Assembly (NCBI GenBank): GCA_020852655.1
Contig: JADZAI010000034.1
Location: forward strand, 1-64,000
Direction: 5' to 3'
DNA length: 64,000 nucleotides
Origin: Alphaproteobacteria bacterium
Lineage (GTDB): Bacteria; Pseudomonadota; Alphaproteobacteria; Micropepsales; Micropepsaceae
Shown here: positions 1-7,590 of the stretch, in pieces
Layout: each line of letters opens with the position of its first letter
Numbering within the stretch: the stretch's first letter is position 1
Translations under genes and position numbers: made by a program
The notes under the pieces: generated by a model
What the model saw: only the letters and a program-made list of their open reading frames with translations
What the model was told of the DNA's origin: nothing
Databases searched by the model: none

Positions 1-80
1 AAGACTGCGAGCGTCACGCCCGAAAAACCGTCGCCTTCATCCGCCTCGCCATGATCCGCATCATGCTCAAACGCCTCGCC

Positions 81-449
81 TCAAACCCCTCCCCTTGAAT
101 CACAACTTTCCGGTCGGGCTCTGAGAAGATCGGCCTTGCCCTTGTCGTCGCTGTAGATCGCCGTCGTGCTGTCGGCGGCGAAGGCGACCGAGGGTACGTT
201 CCCCTCCGGCGCCTTCAGCGACCACGCCATGTGATCCGCACCCTGAATCAGCCACGCCGTCTGTCCCGGCTTCAGATAGACGGCATCGTCGATCTTCAGG
301 ATCGCCGTCGGGCGCTTGGCATAGGCGATATTCGCCTCGTCGATCTCATGCCTCCACTTCGCCTCCGCATCGCTCGGCAACGGCGGCGAGTCGGCGGACG
401 CGAGTCCGCAAGCGAGAACGGTAGCAGCGGCAAGAATAAAGCGGCGCAT
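81..449 (-). CDS. Small secreted protein of unknown function
   Basis: 122 residues. The first 19 or so residues form a signal peptide (basic MRR, hydrophobic core, cleavage after ASA), so the mature protein should be periplasmic. The start is supported by AAGGA eight bases before the ATG. The mature part has no cysteines until near the end and no motif I recognise. The last few residues (SCDSRGGV) look unlike the rest of the protein, so a frameshift or truncation near the 3' end is possible. No function is offered. Confidence 0.6.
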   Translation of the reverse strand: MRRFILAAATVLACGLASADSPPLPSDAEAKWRHEIDEANIAYAKRPTAILKIDDAVYLKPGQTAWLIQGADHMAWSLKAPEGNVPSVAFAADSTTAIYSDDKGKADLLRARPESCDSRGGV

Positions 450-517
450 GGCGATGGTCCTTGACCCGGGACCAGTCTAGCGTCAAAGCGGCCTGCGGCG
501 TAGCGCGTGCCGCCCGA

Positions 518-2338
518 TCAGGCCGCCGGGATCAGCTTGCCCCAGGGCGGCGTCATATCGGGCATCCCGTAAAACGCACCCTGGAACCTGTCGACGCCCA
601 GGGCCCGCAGCAGCACCGATTCTTCCTTGCTGCCCACCCACTCGGCGACGACGTCCAGGTTGAAGGTCTTTGCCAGCGACACGAGCGTCCGCACAAAGGC
701 CTGGTTGTCTGGCCGGCGGGCGATGCCCTTCACGAAGACGCCGTCGATCTTCACGCAATTCAGATCGAGCAGTTGAAGATTGCGGAACGAGGTATAACCC
801 GCGCCGAAATCGTCGATCGCGACCCGGCATCCGGCCGAGCGCAACTGTTTCACGAAGCGCACGCCTTCGTCGATGTCGTGCAGCGCCGCGGTTTCCGTCA
901 CCTCGACCGTCAGGCGCGACGCGATCGAACGGTCGACCGCCACAGTCGTGTTGAAGGTATGCGTCCAGGCCTCGTCGCCGACGCTCATGCCGGACAGGTT
1001 GACGCCCAGTTTCAGCGCCGGCGCGCGCTTGAGCGCAATTGCCGACAGCTCCAGCACGCGCCGGTCGAGGTCGCGCACGAGCCCCAGTTCTTCCGCTGCC
1101 GGGATGAATTCGCCTGCGGGAACGGGAGAGCCGTCTTCCGCCAACATTCGGATGAGGGCCTCATAGGATTCGACACGCCCCGTCCGGGCGCAGACGATCG
1201 GCTGATAGGCGACACGGAAGCGGTCGGCCCGGAGCGCCGCAATGATGCTGGCCCCGACGGACGCCTTGCGGCGGCGCGAGGCTTCCCGCTCCGGCGACGC
1301 GTCGAAGATGACGATGTTGGATCGCCCGGCCTGCTTGGCCTGCGAAAGCGCATCCTCGGCACGCATCAACGCCATGGCCGAGTTGTTCGCGCCGGACGGC
1401 AATGCCAGGGCGCCTGTCGAAATCGTGGCTGCCACCGGGCCAGCAGTCGTCTGGATCATGCTCTCCTGCACCGCATCGCGCAGCAGGTCGGCCTTCGCGG
1501 CCATCGTTTCGGCGGAACAGGCCAGCAGCAGGGCAGCCATCTTGTTGCCGCCCACCCGGCCTACCGTACCGTCGCTCCCCAGTGCAACGCTGAGGCGCCG
1601 CGCCGTTTCGGCAATCACCTCGTCGGCGACATCGAGGCCGTAGGCGTCGTTGATCGCCCCAAGCCCGTCTATCGAACTCAGCAGAAGCGCGGCTGTCGCG
1701 CCTTTCGTCGTGGCCCAGTCGATCGCGGCGTCGATCGCATCGCGCATCTGGCCGCGGTCGAGGCGACCGCGCTCATCCGGTTCGCTCGCCGGCTGCCGCA
1801 CAGAGATCATCCCGACCATCCGCTCGACGACGCCGTCGCCGTTGCGGAACACCAGCCCGCGATCCTCGATGGGCAGATAGGATCCGCTGCGCGTGCGGAC
1901 TTCGTAGCGAAGTGTGAACGGCTCCTCGGCCTTGCCGCCGTTGGAAAAATCCAGCAGCCCGTCCGTGCCGGGCCGCATCAGCTTGCGATAGGCTGCCGTC
2001 GTCGAAGGCGCTTCGCCCTCCAGGTCCAGCACACTCCTAGCGTCGCCGAGCCATTCCAGGTGATCGTCGCCGATGGTCCAATCATAGGCGCAGGATCCTG
2101 CGCCGATCAGTGCAAGCGCTGCCCAATGCGGTTCCGAGGCCGCACGAAGCTTTTGCACCGCCACTGCTGAGGTCGTTGCCCGCAAGCTGCACCCACCAGC
2201 CACGCATTCTGCGCGGTTCTTCCATTCTGTCTGGTGCACTATCGCCGGGAAGAGTTTCGAAATGCCGAAGCCTTGCGGCAAATTTCTGTTAACGTACTGA
2301 AAACCCTGTCGCGCCGGCGCGCGTGGTGAATGGCGCAT
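518..2338 (-). CDS. EAL-domain cyclic-di-GMP phosphodiesterase with degenerate GGDEF domain
   Basis: Up to 606 residues. A PAS-like region (about 85-185, containing YDWTIGDDHLEWLGD) is followed by a GGDEF-type domain (about 195-330) in which the signature reads GGNKM, so diguanylate cyclase activity is unlikely. A C-terminal EAL domain (about 350-600) keeps YEALIRM, the E-x-T-E-T-type stretch VTETAALHD, AIDDFGAGYTS and a terminal FQGAFYG, which are the metal and substrate motifs of active phosphodiesterases. The likely role is hydrolysis of cyclic-di-GMP in the cytoplasm, with the dead GGDEF acting as a sensor or partner domain. The first 70 residues look non-coding in composition and no ribosome binding site stands out, so the true start is probably downstream of 2338, perhaps at a GTG around residue 60. 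Confidence 0.88.
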   Translation of the reverse strand: MRHSPRAPARQGFQYVNRNLPQGFGISKLFPAIVHQTEWKNRAECVAGGCSLRATTSAVAVQKLRAASEPHWAALALIGAGSCAYDWTIGDDHLEWLGDARSVLDLEGEAPSTTAAYRKLMRPGTDGLLDFSNGGKAEEPFTLRYEVRTRSGSYLPIEDRGLVFRNGDGVVERMVGMISVRQPASEPDERGRLDRGQMRDAIDAAIDWATTKGATAALLLSSIDGLGAINDAYGLDVADEVIAETARRLSVALGSDGTVGRVGGNKMAALLLACSAETMAAKADLLRDAVQESMIQTTAGPVAATISTGALALPSGANNSAMALMRAEDALSQAKQAGRSNIVIFDASPEREASRRRKASVGASIIAALRADRFRVAYQPIVCARTGRVESYEALIRMLAEDGSPVPAGEFIPAAEELGLVRDLDRRVLELSAIALKRAPALKLGVNLSGMSVGDEAWTHTFNTTVAVDRSIASRLTVEVTETAALHDIDEGVRFVKQLRSAGCRVAIDDFGAGYTSFRNLQLLDLNCVKIDGVFVKGIARRPDNQAFVRTLVSLAKTFNLDVVAEWVGSKEESVLLRALGVDRFQGAFYGMPDMTPPWGKLIPAA

Positions 2339-2379
2339 TGGACGAAACGCGGTGCGGCGCTTGCTGATCTGCCGTCAAG

Positions 2380-2652
2380 ATGCGGATCGCCAGTTCCATT
2401 TCGATACAACGGGCCGGGCTCACGCCCAGCGGCTATGGCATGTGGCCGCCGCGCATGGTGCAGCCCGTCCCGCCGGTGGAACGGCGATCGGCGGCGCGGG
2501 CGCTGCCGCCCCAGCGCCTGGGCGACGCTGCACAACTGACATTGCTCATGGCGCAGGCCATTTCCGGCGAGCGCGACTCCGACCGCCTCGGCGCCTTGAA
2601 GGCCTATACGCCGCCCGAGGATACAGACGCGGCGTTCACGCTGAAGGCGTAG
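2380..2652 (+). CDS. Hypothetical small protein, 90 aa
   Basis: An open frame of 90 residues whose composition (MRIASSISIQRAG at the start, a proline-rich middle, an alanine/leucine helix at about 48-66) looks more protein-like than the arginine-rich opposite strand. It diverges from the EAL gene. No ribosome binding site is evident and I do not recognise the family, so it may not be expressed. Confidence 0.4.
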   Translation: MRIASSISIQRAGLTPSGYGMWPPRMVQPVPPVERRSAARALPPQRLGDAAQLTLLMAQAISGERDSDRLGALKAYTPPEDTDAAFTLKA

Positions 2653-2799
2653 CTGCCGCCTCCGCAAGTCTACTTAGCGGTAAGCTCCGGAATTTCACGA
2701 TCCGGCGGCGCAGAGCATTGTCCCGGTCATCGGTTGTGTATTCCGAAGCTTGTATCCCAAGGCGATCCCGTACTCCTCCCACGGTTTCGCTCAAGGACC

Positions 2800-2835
2800 C
2801 TCCGGCACCGACGACCCCAAGCGTCGGTGCCGGAG
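2800..2835. terminator. 14-bp perfect hairpin between converging genes
   Basis: CTCCGGCACCGACG at 2800-2813 is the exact reverse complement of 2822-2835, with an 8-base loop. It lies 19 bases past the end of the minus-strand HTH gene and about 150 bases past the end of the plus-strand 90-residue frame. There is no T-tract on either side, so it may be a rho-assisted or bidirectional terminator. Confidence 0.45.
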
Positions 2836-2853
2836 CGCCAAGCATCTGCGTGT

Positions 2854-3168
2854 TCAGGCGCGGGACAGACGGCGCAGGATTTCATCGAGCTTGGCTTCGA
2901 TCGCATCCAACCTCTCAAGCACAGAGTTCTCCGCCGCCGACGCCGGTACGGGCGTGGATATCCCCGCGCGATGCGCGACCTCGGCCGGCGGGCGATTGAA
3001 GAGCGCCGCGAGGATCGACACGTCAGCCGCTTTCAACTCGCGCTGATCCTTCCACAACTCCGACACCGCCACGCCGTCGAGCCCCAGCACGGCACCGACA
3101 TCCTCGCGCGACATGTGAAGCCGCGCGAGCTGTGCATCGAACCAGGCCGCGTCGAAGAACAGCGCCAA
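2854..3168 (-). CDS. Small helix-turn-helix (XRE-like) protein with C-terminal coiled coil
   Basis: 104 residues if it starts at the TTG at 3166-3168, which sits 3 bases after the stop of the upstream crotonase gene, so the two are translationally coupled. Residues 18-60 (MSREDVGAVLGLDGVAVSELWKD) have the pattern of an XRE-type helix-turn-helix. Residues 78-102 (VLERLDAIEAKLDEILRRL) are a short amphipathic heptad helix suited to dimerisation. It could be a transcriptional regulator of the small operon it shares with the enoyl-CoA hydratase. The unusual TTG start is inferred from spacing; no better ATG lies upstream. Confidence 0.7.
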   Translation of the reverse strand: MALFFDAAWFDAQLARLHMSREDVGAVLGLDGVAVSELWKDQRELKAADVSILAALFNRPPAEVAHRAGISTPVPASAAENSVLERLDAIEAKLDEILRRLSRA

Positions 3169-3171
3169 ACG

Positions 3172-3987
3172 CTAGCGGCCCTTGAACACCGGCTCGCGCT
3201 TCTCGAGGAACGACGCGACCCCTTCCTTGTGATCCTCCGTCTGGAACATCACGCCGAGCGTCGCCGTCACCCATTTCCCGATCTCTTCGTGCTTGCCGTA
3301 GAAACCCTTCCAGAGCCCCTCCTTCAGCGCCTGCACGGCGAGCGGCGGATTCGAAGCGATGCGCCCGGCGAATTTCTTCGCTTCGGCAAGCAGTTCGCCG
3401 TGCGGTACGACCTTCGAAACAAGACCGATCCGCAGCGCTTCCTGCGCGTCGATGATGTCGCCCGTCATGATCAGCTCGGTCGCCTTGGTCGGGCCGACGA
3501 TGTGCGGCAGCCGCCAGATGCCCGCCACGTCGGTCACCAGGCCGCGCTTGATGAAGAGCTCGCCGAAGCGCGCCTTTTCCGATGCGATGCGGAAGTCGGC
3601 GTAGCAGGCAAGTTCGCAGCCCCATCCGACCGCGACGCCGTTGACTGCGGCGATCACGGGCTTCTTGCAATCGAGGATGGTCGCGGCCGCCGGTGTCGTC
3701 GCCGGCTCACGCTTCATGCGATCCGTCATCGACGAATCCTTCTGCGCATTCAGCATGATCGCGCGCACGTCGTCGCCCGAGCAGAAAGCGGGGTCGACGC
3801 CGGTCACGATCGCGACGCGCACCTCGGGATCGGCCTGGATGTGATGAAATGCCGATTCGAGTTCGCTATACGCCTGCCGGTCCAGCGCATTGCGCACGTC
3901 CGGGCGGTTCAGCGTCACGACGGCTATGTGGTCCGCGAACTCGTAGCGGACCTTCTCGAACTTCTCGACGGGGATGGATTGTGCCAT
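3172..3987 (-). CDS. Enoyl-CoA hydratase/isomerase family protein (crotonase)
   Basis: 271 residues, the usual crotonase length. NRPDVRNALD (about 28-37) and DPAFCSGDDVRAI (about 65-77) mark the CoA-binding and first oxyanion-hole region. AVNGVAVGWGCELACYADFRIAS (about 113-135) carries the second oxyanion glycine and the glutamate equivalent to the first catalytic Glu of rat crotonase. The second catalytic Glu position (FGELFIKRG) holds a phenylalanine, so classical hydratase activity is uncertain and the true CoA substrate is unknown. It heads an operon with the small HTH gene and diverges from a Rieske oxygenase gene. Confidence 0.85.
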   Translation of the reverse strand: MAQSIPVEKFEKVRYEFADHIAVVTLNRPDVRNALDRQAYSELESAFHHIQADPEVRVAIVTGVDPAFCSGDDVRAIMLNAQKDSSMTDRMKREPATTPAAATILDCKKPVIAAVNGVAVGWGCELACYADFRIASEKARFGELFIKRGLVTDVAGIWRLPHIVGPTKATELIMTGDIIDAQEALRIGLVSKVVPHGELLAEAKKFAGRIASNPPLAVQALKEGLWKGFYGKHEEIGKWVTATLGVMFQTEDHKEGVASFLEKREPVFKGR

Positions 3988-4082
3988 GGCTGCGTTCCTT
4001 TTGTGGGAATTAGCCTAACGCGTTCTAATTCGGCGCGCCAACGCCTCTTTCCTCGGGGCATTCGCTTCTATACAGGCGCGCC

Positions 4083-5171
4083 ATGGAGCTGACGGCGACG
4101 GCAACGGAGGGCGTCACGGCAGCCGCGGCGAGCGCGGCGCCGCCCTTCCTGCGCGACCTCTGGTATTTCGCGATGCCCGCGCGCGATCTGAAGCGCGGCC
4201 GGCTATTGCACAAGACGCTGCTCGGCGAACCCATCGTCTTCGGCCGCACCGAAGGCGGCGAGGTCTTCGCCTTGCGCGATCTCTGCCCGCATCGCGGCGT
4301 GCCGTTGTCGGCCGGCAGGATCGTGGCCGGCACGGTCGAATGTCCCTATCACGGCTGGCGCTTCGGCCCCGACGGCGGCTGCAAGCTGATCCCGTCCCTG
4401 GCCGAGGGCCAAACGATCGACCAGTCGCGGATCGGCGTCCGCCGCTATCCCACCGTCGAGGCGAACGGCCTCGTCTGGATCTTCATGGCCGCCGATCCGT
4501 CGCTGGCGGAAGCGCCCGAACCGCCTCCCGTCCTCGCCCTCGCCCCCCAGCAGATGCCGCGCCTCGTCGAGCGCCAGCTTTTCCCCTGTCCGATGGACCA
4601 CGCCGTCGTAGGCCTGATGGATCCGGCCCACGGTCCGTTCGTCCATAATATCTGGTGGTGGCGCACGCCCGACTCGATCCACGAGAAGGCCAAGAATTAC
4701 GGGCCGTCCCGCCGCGGCTTCACCATGCTGCCGCACGCGCCGTCGAAGAATGCCGGCCTCTACAAGCTCATCGGCGGCCGCCCGATAACGGAAATCGTCT
4801 TCGAACTCCCGGGCCTGCGCTACGAAATCATCACCGCCGGCAGGAAAAAGGTATTCGGCTTCACCGCCTGCACGCCGCTGACGGCGGACACGACCGAGGT
4901 CACCCAGATCTTCTTCTGGAACATCGGCTGGGCCGGCCTGCTGAGGCCCCTCCTCCAGCCGATCGCCCGCATCTTCCTCGGACAGGACCGGCGCATGGTG
5001 ACCCTTCAGCGCGAGGGGCTGAAGCACGATCCCCGGCTCATGCTGATCCGCGACGCCGACATGCCTGCGATGTGGTATTTCCGGCTCAAGAAGGAATGGG
5101 CCGCCGCCAGGGCCGAAGACCGCCCCTTCGTTAACCCCGTCAAGGAAACGACCCTGCGCTGGCGCTCGTAA
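4083..5171 (+). CDS. Rieske-type aromatic ring-hydroxylating oxygenase, alpha subunit
   Basis: 362 residues. The Rieske 2Fe-2S site is C68-x-H70 and C87-x2-H90 (CPHRG and CPYHGW). The catalytic half has the D-x2-H-x4-H arrangement of a mononuclear iron site in MDPAHGPFVHN. The size and single-chain layout match vanillate O-demethylase or carbazole-type oxygenases rather than naphthalene dioxygenase. No ferredoxin reductase partner lies beside it, so the electron donor must come from elsewhere. The substrate cannot be read from the sequence; nearby crotonases and CoA ligases suggest aromatic or steroid-like catabolism (inference). Confidence 0.9.
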   Translation: MELTATATEGVTAAAASAAPPFLRDLWYFAMPARDLKRGRLLHKTLLGEPIVFGRTEGGEVFALRDLCPHRGVPLSAGRIVAGTVECPYHGWRFGPDGGCKLIPSLAEGQTIDQSRIGVRRYPTVEANGLVWIFMAADPSLAEAPEPPPVLALAPQQMPRLVERQLFPCPMDHAVVGLMDPAHGPFVHNIWWWRTPDSIHEKAKNYGPSRRGFTMLPHAPSKNAGLYKLIGGRPITEIVFELPGLRYEIITAGRKKVFGFTACTPLTADTTEVTQIFFWNIGWAGLLRPLLQPIARIFLGQDRRMVTLQREGLKHDPRLMLIRDADMPAMWYFRLKKEWAAARAEDRPFVNPVKETTLRWRS

Positions 5172-5253
5172 AGGTGCGCGCCTTGCTGCGGTGAGCCCGG
5201 CAGACGGTTAAAGCGTCCCATTTCGGGGCACCCCTGCCTGGGACGCAGGGACC

Positions 5254-5541
5254 ATGGCCGGCGAACACGGCGGAACGGGCGAAGCGACGCTTGAGACCGC
5301 CCCGCTGGCCGAAGCCGCAGACGCGGTGGCCCGGATCGAAGCCGCCCGCTGGTATGTCCACATCCGCATGCCGGCGGTGGTCGTCGCAACGGGCGACACA
5401 ACGCTCCAGGCCATCCCGCTCGTCATGGCCGCCGAGGCGGCAGCCGACCTCGAACCCATCAGGCCCTGGTATGCGCGCGTCGTCGTCCCGCGGATCGTCG
5501 ACTACCTGATCGTCGCCGCCTTCATGTTCTTCTGGCTCTAG
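5254..5541 (+). CDS. Hypothetical protein with C-terminal membrane segment
   Basis: 95 residues. The body is alanine-rich and acidic; the last 17 residues (IVDYLIVAAFMFFWL) could be a tail anchor. It lies 80 bases after the Rieske oxygenase and its stop TAG overlaps the stop of the converging membrane protein gene. AGGGA sits too close to the ATG to be a good ribosome binding site, so expression is uncertain. No family recognised. Confidence 0.45.
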   Translation: MAGEHGGTGEATLETAPLAEAADAVARIEAARWYVHIRMPAVVVATGDTTLQAIPLVMAAEAAADLEPIRPWYARVVVPRIVDYLIVAAFMFFWL

Positions 5542-5957
5542 CCCACCACCGGCGGCGCCACGCCGAGGTCGCGCTTCGAGGCCACGATGGTGATCGAGAA
5601 GCCGGCGATCACGTCGATGATGCACATGCAGATCACCAGGAAGAAGGGCGACGTGCCGAAGCCCTTGAACATGAGGAACTCGATCAGCGCGACGATGCCG
5701 ACCAGCAGGCTCAGCGAATGGTTGGCGATCGAGTTGGCCGTCGTGACGGTCGACTTCAGGATTTCGACGAAGAGCAGCACCAGCGAGACGACCAGGAAGA
5801 GGTCGCCGACCGAGAATTTCCAGGGCTCGCCCGAAAACAGCGTGATGGTGATGCCGCGCAGCATGAATTCGGCCATGTCGGCGCTGCCGACCACCAGCAC
5901 GAGCACGTTGTAGACGATCACGCTGAGCGCCAGCAGCGGAAACACCTGAACCAGCAT
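5538..5957 (-). CDS. Four-helix integral membrane protein of unknown function
   Basis: 139 residues from the ATG at 5955-5957, which is preceded by GGGGAGGA at good spacing; a longer frame exists to 6116 but its extra residues are arginine-rich and not protein-like. Four hydrophobic segments are visible: about 1-24, 44-63, 77-97 and 104-127. A lysine/acid-containing loop (FVEILKSTVTTANS) follows the second. I know no specific function for this layout; it is a small inner-membrane protein. Confidence 0.75.
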   Translation of the reverse strand: MLVQVFPLLALSVIVYNVLVLVVGSADMAEFMLRGITITLFSGEPWKFSVGDLFLVVSLVLLFVEILKSTVTTANSIANHSLSLLVGIVALIEFLMFKGFGTSPFFLVICMCIIDVIAGFSITIVASKRDLGVAPPVVG

Positions 5958-6082
5958 CGAAGTCCTCCCCGCGGCGTCAAAGGCGCCGGATGTCACATTA
6001 TATACTATGCGCCCCCCGCCTTGCGTAGCGTGCGGACCGTCACATGATCGACGCGCGGCGGGGGCGGTGATATGCGGCGCCG

Positions 6083-6775
6083 GTGACCGACGAAGTCCAG
6101 ATACCGCCCGCCGCACGCCGGAACCGGACCCTGCGCATCGGCGTCGCCGCCGTGCTCGTGGCCGGCCTCATCGCCGTCCTGTGGTTTCGCAGCGCCATCG
6201 ACGCCAACGTCATCGCCGGGTGGCTCGACAATCAGCCGCTCTGGCAAAAGGTGGCGGAGTATCTGGCGTTGCACATCGCCGCGAGCCTCTTCTTCGTGCC
6301 GCGCCTCTTCATGGGCATCGTCGCCGGCGTGATGCTCGGCGCCTGGTGGGGCAGCCTCTTCTCCGTCGTCGGCGGCACGCTCGGCGCCTATGCCGGCTTT
6401 GTCCTCGTGCGCTTCGTGAATTCGGGCGCCGTGCGCCTGCGCGAGACGCCGGCCATCGGCGCCTGGATGGCGCGCGCCGAACAGCAGGGCTGGCGCGCCG
6501 TCTTCATCGTGCGCCTGATTCCCGTGCTGCCGCACAGCCTGGTCAACTACGTCTTCGCGATCTCGAAGGTCTCGACCGCCGGATACCTGCTCGGCTCGGT
6601 CCTCGGCCTCATCCCGACCTCCGTCGTCTACGCCAATCTCGGCGCCAGCGGCCGCGGCATCGCGGAAGGCACCTCCGACTACGCCATGCTGGTCGTATGG
6701 ATCGTGGGCCTCATCTTCCTCGCTTGGCTCCTGCCCAAGCTGGCCGAGCGCCTGTTTCCGCAGAAGGAGAGCTAA
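6083..6775 (+). CDS. TVP38/TMEM64 (VTT domain) family membrane protein
   Basis: 230 residues, GTG start. A first membrane helix at about 19-38 is followed by the VTT domain: FVPRLFMGIVAGVMLGAWWG, then GGTLGAYAGFVLVRF and FIVRLIPVLPHSLVNYVFAIS, the pattern of DedA/TVP38 proteins implicated in lipid scrambling or transport. The last 4 bases overlap the end of the converging GT2 gene. The substrate is unknown, but its place next to membrane glycosyltransferases fits an envelope-lipid role (inference). Confidence 0.85.
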   Translation: MTDEVQIPPAARRNRTLRIGVAAVLVAGLIAVLWFRSAIDANVIAGWLDNQPLWQKVAEYLALHIAASLFFVPRLFMGIVAGVMLGAWWGSLFSVVGGTLGAYAGFVLVRFVNSGAVRLRETPAIGAWMARAEQQGWRAVFIVRLIPVLPHSLVNYVFAISKVSTAGYLLGSVLGLIPTSVVYANLGASGRGIAEGTSDYAMLVVWIVGLIFLAWLLPKLAERLFPQKES

Positions 6776-7515
6776 AGCTCGCGCACCTGGCCCGGCAGGC
6801 GGCGGCGCTTCATCAGCCACATCACGCCCATCAGGTCGCGGATCGAGACCAGGGCCCGGTCCATCACGCCGTATTTCGATGCGCCGCGCGTGCGGGGGCG
6901 ATGCGAGACGTCGACGAGACGGATGCTGTGGCCGTCGCGCTTGAAGAGTGCCGGCAGGAACCGGTGCAGGTGATCGAAATACGGCAGGTCCAGGAACGCC
7001 TGCCGCTCGAACAGCTTCAATCCGCAGCCCGTGTCGCGCGTGTCGTCCTTCAGCAGCCAGGCGCGCAGCCGGTTCGCCCCGCGCGACGCCCAGCGCTTGG
7101 CCGCCGTGTCCTGGCGCTTCAGCCGCTGCCCGCCGACCAGTTTCACATTATCCGTGGGGTCCGCGGCGCGATAGGCCGCCAGCAGCTTCGGGATGTCGGC
7201 CGGATCGTTCTGCCCGTCGCCGTCCAGCGTCGCGACCAGAGGCGACCGCGCGAACTTGACGCCCGTGCGCACGCCGGCGCTCTGTCCCGAGTTGCGCTCG
7301 TGCCGCACGATGCGCAGTTCCGGCACCTCGGCGCGCGCCGCTTCCAGGGCTGCCGGGGTTCCGTCCTTGCTGCCGTCGTCGACATAGACGATCTCGAACG
7401 GCACGCGGTCGCGCAGCGCTGCGACGATCTCGTCGATCAGCGGACGGACATTGTCCTGCTCATCCTTGACGGGCACGACGACCGAAAGTTCGGGAGCGGC
7501 GTTTGGGCTGTTCAT
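6772..7515 (-). CDS. Family 2 glycosyltransferase (dolichyl/undecaprenyl-phosphate sugar transferase-like)
   Basis: 247 residues. Starts VVVPVKDEQDNVRPLIDEI, the typical GT2 beginning, then YVDDGSKDGT (nucleotide-sugar binding) and ATLDGDGQNDPADIP (the DxD metal site). C-terminal LVDVSHRPRTRGASKYG matches the ARFGxSKY-type motif of polyprenyl-phosphate mannose/glucose synthases. There are no membrane helices after the catalytic domain, so it is the short soluble or peripheral form. It probably makes the lipid-linked sugar donor for the two divergently transcribed GT39 enzymes; 75 bases separate the starts. Confidence 0.88.
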   Translation of the reverse strand: MNSPNAAPELSVVVPVKDEQDNVRPLIDEIVAALRDRVPFEIVYVDDGSKDGTPAALEAARAEVPELRIVRHERNSGQSAGVRTGVKFARSPLVATLDGDGQNDPADIPKLLAAYRAADPTDNVKLVGGQRLKRQDTAAKRWASRGANRLRAWLLKDDTRDTGCGLKLFERQAFLDLPYFDHLHRFLPALFKRDGHSIRLVDVSHRPRTRGASKYGVMDRALVSIRDLMGVMWLMKRRRLPGQVREL

Positions 7516-7590
7516 GGCAATGCGTTATAGAGCGGCCGGTGCGCCGCCGCGCCTTATAGGGGGCGCCATCCGTCGCCGCAAACGCCGCGC

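Noticed and set aside
461..2170. Long open frame opposite the EAL gene
   Set aside because: Composition typical of an antisense frame and no recognisable motif; the minus strand carries clear EAL motifs.
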